Shown one piece after another: positions 44,652-51,597 of a stretch of 64,000 bases of DNA (position 1 is its first letter; every line of letters begins with the position of its first letter). Both the position numbers and the translations under genes were made by a program. Location: NCBI RefSeq assembly GCF_003386095.1, contig NZ_QREG01000013.1:104501-168500 (forward strand), written 5' to 3'. The DNA is from Marinoscillum furvescens DSM 4134. Lineage in GTDB: Bacteria; Bacteroidota; Bacteroidia; Cytophagales; Cyclobacteriaceae. A model generated the notes under the pieces. It was not told the DNA's origin, searched no databases, and saw only the letters and a program-made list of their open reading frames with translations.

Positions 44652-45328
44652 GAATACTGATAAGCACGCTGATGTTGATCAGCTATACCGTAGCTCTCGG
44701 GCAGGTAGCTAAGGGGTTTCAGGAGTATGACGAAGCCTTTGCACAACGGCTGGTACGTGTAGCACTGCAAAACAACCCGAAATACGACATGGCTCAGAGT
44801 CAGCTGGAAATAGCTGAGTATGATGTGAAACTGTCTAATCTCGAGTGGCTCAATACTGTGCAGGTTTCGGGTAACCTCAATGAGTTTAATATTGACCCGG
44901 AGCAGGATGTCTACAACAGGTCACAGTTCTTGCCCAGATACAATGTACGTGGCAGTATTACCCTGGGAATGTTTTTTACCATACCTGTGACCACAAAAAA
45001 GCGAAAGGAACAAGTGGAGGTGGCACAGGCCGTGGTTCAGGATCAGCGCAAGACACTAGAAGCAGAAGTGCTACGCAGGTACCATTCCTATGTGAAAGAA
45101 GTAAAGATCTTTCGACTGCAGGAGGAAGTGCTGATGGATATGGAAAACACTTTCAAGGCCAAGGAAGATCAGTTTACAGCAGGTGAGATATCTTTTCAAG
45201 ACTACTCGGTGGCACGTGAGGCATACAATGCGCGTAAGATCACCTACTATCAGGCAGAAGCGACGCTGCGTAGTGCCAAAGCCAGCCTGGAAGAGCTGCT
45301 TGGCACTGAGCTGGAAAGCATTCAATAG
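44648..45328 (+). CDS. Half-length TolC-like outer membrane protein
   Basis: A 226-residue exported protein (signal peptide ending LGQVA). It carries one TolC/OEP repeat: FAQRLVRVALQNNPKYDMAQSQLEIAEYDVKLSNLEW and then RGSITLGMFFTIPVTTKKRKEQVEVAQAVV, followed by long coiled-coil helices ending GTELESI. Normal TolC proteins have two such repeats in about 430-480 residues, so a single copy would have to trimerise or hexamerise differently. It stands last in the operon with the ligase, which suggests polysaccharide export, and a terminator follows. Confidence 0.82.
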   Translation: MRILISTLMLISYTVALGQVAKGFQEYDEAFAQRLVRVALQNNPKYDMAQSQLEIAEYDVKLSNLEWLNTVQVSGNLNEFNIDPEQDVYNRSQFLPRYNVRGSITLGMFFTIPVTTKKRKEQVEVAQAVVQDQRKTLEAEVLRRYHSYVKEVKIFRLQEEVLMDMENTFKAKEDQFTAGEISFQDYSVAREAYNARKITYYQAEATLRSAKASLEELLGTELESIQ

Positions 45329-45356
45329 TCAATAATTTCCCTCGTTGTTTTACCAG

Positions 45357-45390
45357 GCCACTTGCGCATTGTGCGTACAGTGGCTTTTTT
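45357..45390 (+). terminator. Terminator of the glycosyltransferase-ligase operon
   Basis: GCCACT pairs with AGTGGC and GCGCA with TGCGT, with small internal loops, followed by TTTTTT. It lies 28 bases past the stop at 45328 and touches the stop of the convergent gene. Confidence 0.85.
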
Positions 45391-46954
45391 ATGGCTCCTG
45401 ACTATAGACTTCTATGTAGCTGTTTTCTAGCTTTCTCGGTGCCAGAAATCGCTGCTTTAGCTCATAATGTTCTTTGAGAGTAGCTTGTACATCATATGGG
45501 AAGAAGTGAATAAGGCCAGGAATGTCTTGAAAGAGTACCAGGTCATAGTGTCCTTCACGCACACGCCGGGAGAGTTCATCTATCTCTTTCTGAAATATGC
45601 CCACGTTGAGGTGATACCACAACGGCTGATTAGTGGGAGGGGTGTAGTTGAGCTCTAGCGCCAAAGGAGTAAGCTCTGTCATGTTAAGCACTTTGAGGTC
45701 TTCTTTGCCCGCCAATGGTGAGGCTAGCAGTTGTTGGATGCCTTGCACAGTTTCTGACGGCATTTTCACGTTTTTGAAGCCCGTTACATCGGTGGTTTTC
45801 CATGGCTCTGCACGGCGTGGGATGTTGCTGTCATGTTTAGAGGCGGTGAGGCCTAGAATGCCTTTCATGTATTTCCAGTAACCTCCAGAAAACAAGAGCG
45901 TGACCATCAGAGCCGCAGGGATAAATCCTGTCCATCGCTGAGTGCGGAGATATATTGCAGGTGCTAACCTGCAGAGCATCACTACTCCAAAAGCATGAAA
46001 GTAAGTCATGTGATTGGTGGGCAGTGGACTGCTCACACGTGTGATCATGGCCTGCCCGATGAGTGCCACTGTGATGATGAGTTGAATGACTACATGACGG
46101 TCTTTGAGCATTTGATTGCGCTGAGTCGCTGGTAATGCGAGCAAACAGGCGCCTATGAGTAGCAGGTAGGTTTTTTCCCAAATGGCGCGAGCACTAAAAA
46201 CCACGTCTAAAATAGGAATTAGGCCGATTCTTGGGTTGTGCGGAGGTTGGCCATAGTTAAACCAGTACAGAAAATCATGCGGAATAAGTGGAACAATCGT
46301 GATGGTGGCTATCACCATAAAAGAAATGATGTAGGTGAGAAGTGGTACCGCGCCACCATGGGAAATTCCCTGGTATAACAGTACGATTGCTCCGATCACA
46401 AAAGCAATGGCTCCGGCATCCTGTTTGGTGAAAAAGGCCAAAAAGGCAAATAGCGAAGCAGCAATCAGGGCTGCGAGGTGGTAGCTACCCGAAGTAGCAC
46501 TCCGCACGATGAAGTATAGGGCGATAAGCTCAAATACAATAACTGAATGATTGTACCAGGGCCAAAAATTGAAAATCACATAGGTGAGACAAAAGACAAT
46601 GAGCGCCAGAGATACGAGCAGAGGTTTAATGCGCAGTTGGTACAGGATACCGCGTACTGCCAGCAGGCTCAGGGCATTGATAAAAACCTGCGCTTTGATG
46701 AGCGTAATCAGCTCCGGTCCGAAGAGCTTAAAAAACAAAGCCGGAATCAGCCAGTAGCCAAAGCCCAAAGGCAATCCGAAATCCACAAAAGGAAACTGTC
46801 CCAAGAGGAGTCGGTAGGCGCCTTCCCATGACAGGAAGATGTTCACCCTGTAGGGTACATCCAGCATTAGCGGTACGATCAGAAAAGGTAAGCAAATCAT
46901 CAGGTCGATGAGTGCTATGTAATTGGATTGTAAGTAGTTAAATCGGTCCTTCAT
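45389..46954 (-). CDS. Polytopic GT-C-like membrane protein
   Basis: A 521-residue integral membrane protein with about 10 helices and a periplasmic C-terminal tail of about 130 residues. After helix 1 the loop PYRVNIFLSWEGAYRLLLGQFPFVDFGLPLGFGYWL has the shape of GT-C polyprenyl-phosphate-sugar transferases, where an Asp in this loop is catalytic. I did not see a named family. It lies convergent to the ligase operon and next to the arabinose-lipid genes, so it may use such a donor; that is inference. ATG 46954 is chosen over TTG 46969. Confidence 0.78.
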   Translation of the reverse strand: MKDRFNYLQSNYIALIDLMICLPFLIVPLMLDVPYRVNIFLSWEGAYRLLLGQFPFVDFGLPLGFGYWLIPALFFKLFGPELITLIKAQVFINALSLLAVRGILYQLRIKPLLVSLALIVFCLTYVIFNFWPWYNHSVIVFELIALYFIVRSATSGSYHLAALIAASLFAFLAFFTKQDAGAIAFVIGAIVLLYQGISHGGAVPLLTYIISFMVIATITIVPLIPHDFLYWFNYGQPPHNPRIGLIPILDVVFSARAIWEKTYLLLIGACLLALPATQRNQMLKDRHVVIQLIITVALIGQAMITRVSSPLPTNHMTYFHAFGVVMLCRLAPAIYLRTQRWTGFIPAALMVTLLFSGGYWKYMKGILGLTASKHDSNIPRRAEPWKTTDVTGFKNVKMPSETVQGIQQLLASPLAGKEDLKVLNMTELTPLALELNYTPPTNQPLWYHLNVGIFQKEIDELSRRVREGHYDLVLFQDIPGLIHFFPYDVQATLKEHYELKQRFLAPRKLENSYIEVYSQEP

Positions 46955-47009
46955 GCAGAAAAATCTCAATTTTTGTAATGATTCAAATGTATGGATTTAA
47001 ACCATTCGC

Positions 47010-47873
47010 ATGCGTTACATTTTCCTTATAAGGATGCACCACTGGGTGAAAAACCTGTTTTTGTTTGTACCACTTTTCTTTTCAGGAAATATTCTGGATG
47101 AAGCGTTGGTATGGCTGATGATCAAAGGTTTTTTCAGCTTCTGTTTGGTGGCATCTGCTGTTTACATACTCAATGACCTCAAAGACCTTCGCGAAGATCG
47201 CAAACACCCTCAGAAGAAAAATCGCCCCATAGCTTCTGGCAAAGTACCGGTAGCCACGGCCATAGGAGTAATGTTAGTGTTCGGTGCTGGAGGATTGTTT
47301 TGGGCATATATGCTCAAACCCGGTTTTTGCTTCACTGTGTTGCTTTACCTGTTGGTCAATATTGGCTATTCCTTTGGTCTAAAGCACGTGTCGCTAGTGG
47401 ATGTGTTTTTGGTGTCATCAGGATTTCTCATCCGAGTAGTGGCAGGAGGAGTGTTGGGTGATATCTTTATTTCCCAATGGCTGATTATTATGGTCTTTCT
47501 GCTGGCCTTGCTACTTACCTTTTCCAAACGAAGGCATGACCTGATACTCGAAAAAGAGATAGGCAAAAAACGCCGTAAGTCGTGCAGGTATTATACGCTG
47601 GATTTTATCAATACCTGCCTTTCGCTAATCGCTGGAGTGATCATGGTTTCATATCTGATGTATACGTTTAGTGAAAACGTCAGAGACAGGATAGGTGAAA
47701 ATTACCTCTACATCACTTCGGTATTCGTTTTTGGTGGGATACTAAGGTATCTGCAGATCACACTCGTTACCGGCAAAAGTGGATCGCCTACACGCATCTT
47801 TCTGACGGATAAAATCATTCAGTTTACGGTGGCAGGCTGGGTGCTGGCATTTTTCATCACCCTTTATCTATAA
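47010..47873 (+). CDS. UbiA family polyprenyl-phosphate phosphoribosyltransferase (Rv3806c-like)
   Basis: A 287-residue prenyltransferase-fold membrane enzyme. The motif NDLKDLREDRKHPQKKNRPIASG (near residue 54) and the later YSFGLKHVSLVDVFLVSSGFLIRVVAGGV fit decaprenyl-phosphate phosphoribose synthase of mycobacteria, which joins PRPP to polyprenyl phosphate. It is followed 4 bases later by DprE1 and then DprE2, the two next enzymes of that route, which strongly supports the call. Confidence 0.9.
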   Translation: MRYIFLIRMHHWVKNLFLFVPLFFSGNILDEALVWLMIKGFFSFCLVASAVYILNDLKDLREDRKHPQKKNRPIASGKVPVATAIGVMLVFGAGGLFWAYMLKPGFCFTVLLYLLVNIGYSFGLKHVSLVDVFLVSSGFLIRVVAGGVLGDIFISQWLIIMVFLLALLLTFSKRRHDLILEKEIGKKRRKSCRYYTLDFINTCLSLIAGVIMVSYLMYTFSENVRDRIGENYLYITSVFVFGGILRYLQITLVTGKSGSPTRIFLTDKIIQFTVAGWVLAFFITLYL

Positions 47874-47877
47874 GCCT

Positions 47878-49212
47878 ATGGCCAAAGTACAGTCGGTAAA
47901 AAACTGGAACAATTTTCCTGAAGTGGAAAGCACCGTTTACTCTTTCCGTACCTCAGGGGAGTTGCAAAAGCTCCTGCGGGAGTCGCCAAAAGTCATAGCA
48001 CGCGGTGCTGGCTTGTCGTATGGTGATGCTTCGCTGGGTGAACATGTGCTCAGCACACATTATTTCAATAAAATCCTTTCTTTTGACCCCTACACAGGTG
48101 TCTTGCGTGCCGAAAGTGGAGTTACACTACGTGATATTTTGGAGGTGATTGTGCCGAAGGGTTGGTTTTTGCCTGTAACCCCTGGTACCAAAAATGTGAC
48201 CCTTGGGGGCGCTGTGGCTGCTGATGTGCATGGCAAAAACCACCATGCAGAAGGGAGTATAGCCAACTTTATTCGTCGGATCAGGCTCATGACAGGCGAT
48301 GGCGTCTTGATGCACTGTAGCGCTACAGAAAGCAGAGATGTTTTTATGCATACTTGCGGAGGTATGGGGCTCACAGGCGTGATATTGGATGTCACTCTGC
48401 AGCTCAAGAAAATAGAGACTTCTTATATCAACCAACGCAATATAGTAGCTCCTAACCTGAAGAGACTACTGGAGCTGCTCAGGGCCAATGGTGACGCTAC
48501 CTACTCCGTGGCCTGGATAGACTGTCTGGCGCGAGGTAAGCACCGGGGTAGAGGTGTAGTGATGCTCGGGGAGCATAGCACCAGAAGGGATTTGGCCGAA
48601 AAGCATCAAAAAGAGCCTTTGACGGTTCATCAGGCAGCTGGATGGAAGATTCCTTTTCATTTTCCACATTTTGCCCTCAGTCGGCCTGCAGTGCAGCTAT
48701 TCAACGCATATTTTTATGCCAAATACCGATGGAGTAAAAAGGATTTTCAGGTACACTACGATACGTTTTTTTATCCTCTGGATGGAATAAAAGACTGGAA
48801 CAGAATGTATGGGCGGAAAGGCTTTTTGCAATACCAGTTTGTGTTGCCTTTTGATGGGGGAGAGCAGGCGTTGGATGCTGTTTTGGAGCGAATTTGCAAG
48901 CATGGCGCCGCTTCCTTTTTGGCAGTACTCAAGCTAATGGGCCCAGAAAGCTCCCCGGTTTCTTTCCCTATGCCTGGCTATACACTTGCGCTGGACATAC
49001 CCATGAGCTCGAGGCTTTTTGCTTTGCTAGATGAGCTAGATGAGCTTGTAGTGGCCCATGGAGGTAGAATTTACCTGGCCAAGGACGCTCGGAGCAAGCG
49101 TCATGTGCTGCAGCAGGGGTACCCGCGTATCGATAAGTTTAGGAGCATACGCAAGTTGACCGGAGCATTTAAAAAATTCGAATCCCTGCTTTCGCGCAGG
49201 CTTGAACTTTAA
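47878..49212 (+). CDS. DprE1-like FAD-dependent oxidase of polyprenyl-phosphoribose epimerisation
   Basis: A 444-residue FAD enzyme. In mycobacteria DprE1 oxidises the 2'-hydroxyl of decaprenyl-phosphoryl ribose to a keto sugar. ARGAGLSYGDAS and TPGTKNVTLGGAVAADVHGKNHH are the FAD motifs, and the C-terminus ends SRRLEL as in the mycobacterial enzyme. The lysine equivalent to Lys418 is Lys402 (YLAKDARS). The residue equivalent to Cys387, the target of benzothiazinone drugs, is Ala371 (PGYTLALDIP). It follows the UbiA gene by 4 bases. Confidence 0.92.
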   Translation: MAKVQSVKNWNNFPEVESTVYSFRTSGELQKLLRESPKVIARGAGLSYGDASLGEHVLSTHYFNKILSFDPYTGVLRAESGVTLRDILEVIVPKGWFLPVTPGTKNVTLGGAVAADVHGKNHHAEGSIANFIRRIRLMTGDGVLMHCSATESRDVFMHTCGGMGLTGVILDVTLQLKKIETSYINQRNIVAPNLKRLLELLRANGDATYSVAWIDCLARGKHRGRGVVMLGEHSTRRDLAEKHQKEPLTVHQAAGWKIPFHFPHFALSRPAVQLFNAYFYAKYRWSKKDFQVHYDTFFYPLDGIKDWNRMYGRKGFLQYQFVLPFDGGEQALDAVLERICKHGAASFLAVLKLMGPESSPVSFPMPGYTLALDIPMSSRLFALLDELDELVVAHGGRIYLAKDARSKRHVLQQGYPRIDKFRSIRKLTGAFKKFESLLSRRLEL

Positions 49213-49222
49213 TAAAGAGCGC

Positions 49223-49972
49223 ATGAGCAAAATACCAGCAAATAAGTCGGCATTGATACTGGGAGGTACATCAGATATAGGCATGGCTGTAGCCGAGTGC
49301 CTGGCTTTTGAGGGGTGGTCACTGATACTCACGGGGCGAAATGAAGATTACCTGCACAGGATAGCCAATGACCTCCAAATTCGCTCAGGATCTAGCGTGC
49401 AGTCGAGGTATTTTGATGCTACGGACACTGGCACCCACAAGACCTTCTTTCAGTCTCTGGAAATCGTGCCCGAGCTGTGTGTTTGCCTGTTTGGATATTT
49501 GGGCGAACAAGAAAAAGGAATGAAACAATGGCGCGAGGCAGAGCAGATCATCCAGGTAAATTATACAGGAGCGGTATCTATTCTCAATCTGGTGGCAAAT
49601 GAGTTTAATGCCCGAGGCCTGGGTACGATCATTGGGGTAAGCTCTGTGGCTGGCGATCGAGGACGGGGGAGCAATTTCCTCTATGGAAGTGCCAAAGCTG
49701 CACTCACTACTTACCTGTCAGGGTTGCGAAGTAGATGCTACCACTATGGTGTACATGTAGCCACTATTAAGCCGGGGTTTGTAGCTACAAGAATGACCGA
49801 ATCTCTGGACCTGCCTGCCAGCCTCACGGCCGCTCCTGGGCAAGTGGCAAAAGCTATTTGCCGAGCTTATTATAAGCGCAACAATGTGGTGTATGTCCTA
49901 CCTGTCTGGAAACTGATAATGACCTGCATTGCACTCATTCCCGAACAGTTATTCAAACGTCTGAAGTTATGA
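49223..49972 (+). CDS. DprE2-like SDR, keto-sugar reductase of the epimerisation
   Basis: A 249-residue short-chain dehydrogenase. SALILGGTSDIGMAVAECLA is the NAD-binding loop. The active site has GVSSVAGDRGRGSNFLYGSAKAAL with Tyr154 and Lys158. This matches DprE2, which reduces the keto sugar made by DprE1 to give decaprenyl-phosphoryl arabinose. ATG 49223 follows the DprE1 stop by 10 bases; a TTG at 49202 would overlap it. It overlaps the HAD gene by 4 bases. Confidence 0.9.
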   Translation: MSKIPANKSALILGGTSDIGMAVAECLAFEGWSLILTGRNEDYLHRIANDLQIRSGSSVQSRYFDATDTGTHKTFFQSLEIVPELCVCLFGYLGEQEKGMKQWREAEQIIQVNYTGAVSILNLVANEFNARGLGTIIGVSSVAGDRGRGSNFLYGSAKAALTTYLSGLRSRCYHYGVHVATIKPGFVATRMTESLDLPASLTAAPGQVAKAICRAYYKRNNVVYVLPVWKLIMTCIALIPEQLFKRLKL

Positions 49973-50592
49973 AAAAACCCCTCGCATTATTTGATTTTGA
50001 TGGTACCATAACAACTCAGGATTCACTGGCTGCGCTGATCTGCTATGTGCATGGCAAGCATAAATACCGAAGTGGCTTAATGTATCTGGCCCCTGCTATT
50101 GGCATGACGCTTACAGGTCTGTGGAGCCGGCAAAAGGGAAAAGAGGAGGTTTTGAAGTATTTTTTTGGAGGGATGAGCGTATCCGAATTTGAAGGGTATT
50201 GTTCGCGATTTGTGACGGACGAGCTCCCCGCTATACTTCGGCCTAAAGCTTTGTCCTGTTTGAGTAAACATCAGGCTGCTGGCCATCGTGTAGTGGTGGT
50301 CTCTGCATCTCCCAGTAGATGGGTGGCGCTTTGGGGGCATGCCATGGGGCTAGAGGTAATTGCTACGGAGCTAGAGGTAAACAAGGGACAGATCACGGGC
50401 AGGATAGAAGGGCAAAACTGTCAGGGACTGGAAAAAGTAACACGGATTCGGCAGCAGCTCTGTCTTTCCGATCATCGTCCCATCTATGCCTATGGTGATA
50501 CTGAAGGAGATCTCCCCATGTTGGAGCTGGCCAACTTCTGCTATTACAGGCCTTTTCGCCGCAAGGCTGCGGACACTTTTTTGACCATTTAA
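49969..50592 (+). CDS. HAD-IB family phosphatase, candidate phosphoribosyl-lipid phosphatase
   Basis: A 207-residue HAD hydrolase: FDFDGTITTQDS near residue 8 (nucleophile and acid Asp), VVVVSASPSRW for motif II and YGDTEGDLPMLELA for motif IV. This HAD-IB group acts on phosphate esters. In the arabinose-lipid route the 5-phosphate left on ribose after the UbiA step must be removed; in mycobacteria another enzyme type is linked to that. The 4-base overlap with the DprE2 gene makes this protein the likely candidate here. Confidence 0.85.
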   Translation: MKKPLALFDFDGTITTQDSLAALICYVHGKHKYRSGLMYLAPAIGMTLTGLWSRQKGKEEVLKYFFGGMSVSEFEGYCSRFVTDELPAILRPKALSCLSKHQAAGHRVVVVSASPSRWVALWGHAMGLEVIATELEVNKGQITGRIEGQNCQGLEKVTRIRQQLCLSDHRPIYAYGDTEGDLPMLELANFCYYRPFRRKAADTFLTI

Positions 50593-50601
50593 AATAGACT
50601 T

Positions 50602-51585
50602 ATGATCCATCAAAGAATATCGGTAGCCATGCTTTTGGGCATCGCTGTGTTGCTGTCGGGATATGTAGTATATGAGCATGTAACTGACGGTGATGCGGTG
50701 CCATGGGAGCTGCAGCTAAACAGGCACCAACGAAAGGTGGCGGGCGAATCTCCCTTTTACAACCCCTGGCAATACCGGGTGCTTTCCACTGCAGTGGTTC
50801 AGGGCGCTCTGGACCTTACCAAAGCCACGGTGCCCGTCCTATCGCCTCGTGTGGTGTTTTATGGGATTCATTTCCTACAGATTTTGGCTATCTGTTTGCT
50901 AAGTGTGGCGTATTTCCGACAGCTGGGTGTTTCCAATCCAATGCTGCAAATAGTGGGACTGATACTCATTAGCTACAGCATGGCGAGCAGTGCTTATAAG
51001 TCGGACCTGTCTTTCGATACGTATTTTGATGTGATTGCATACTTGTGTGCTGCACTGCTGATCTTAAAAGAACGCTACGTGTGGGTAGTGCCACTCATGC
51101 TGCTTGCAGCGCTCAACCGTGAAACGAGCGGATTGATTCCATTGATGATATTGGTACCGCTGGGGACATCACATCCCAGAATGTTTGCTAGAAGTCGCCT
51201 GATAGCCGTAGGAGCAGCCATGCTAGTGTATGGAGTGGCCTTTGTTGCGGTTCGATGGTATTTTGGGTTGCAACCAGCTGTGGGTATCCATGGCATGACC
51301 TCTGCTTCTGAGTATCTGTGGTTTAACCTGAGCTTTGCTCGCCTGGTGCCGTTGCTGCTGGGTACATTAAGTGTGGTGCCTTTGATAGTAGTGTGGCGAC
51401 TTGGGCAGGTTCACTCTGTGCTAAGAGGCTGGTTTTGGTTGATAGTGCCTATTTGGGTGGTTATTCATTTTTTGAAAAGCACCGTGGTAGAAACTCGTCT
51501 CTTCCTGGTGCCTCAAATCATAATCTTCGTACCGGCCTTTCTCACATTGGTAGAAAGGTGGTACGAAGATCGTATTACTGGTTGA
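50602..51585 (+). CDS. Polytopic membrane protein of unknown function, possible GT-C-type enzyme
   Basis: A 327-residue protein with about nine hydrophobic segments. After segment 1 a loop of about 60 residues has LQLNRHQRKVAGESPFYNPWQYRVLS, then VGLILISYSMASSAYKSDLSFDTYFDVIAYL and LAALNRETSGLIPLMIL. The Asn-Pro-Trp-Gln-Tyr-Arg motif and NRETS are kept in some uncharacterised Bacteroidota polysaccharide membrane proteins. It sits 9 bases after the HAD gene, so it could be the arabinosyl transferase or a flippase of the pathway. Confidence 0.68.
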   Translation: MIHQRISVAMLLGIAVLLSGYVVYEHVTDGDAVPWELQLNRHQRKVAGESPFYNPWQYRVLSTAVVQGALDLTKATVPVLSPRVVFYGIHFLQILAICLLSVAYFRQLGVSNPMLQIVGLILISYSMASSAYKSDLSFDTYFDVIAYLCAALLILKERYVWVVPLMLLAALNRETSGLIPLMILVPLGTSHPRMFARSRLIAVGAAMLVYGVAFVAVRWYFGLQPAVGIHGMTSASEYLWFNLSFARLVPLLLGTLSVVPLIVVWRLGQVHSVLRGWFWLIVPIWVVIHFLKSTVVETRLFLVPQIIIFVPAFLTLVERWYEDRITG

Positions 51586-51597
51586 TCAAACGAAGGG

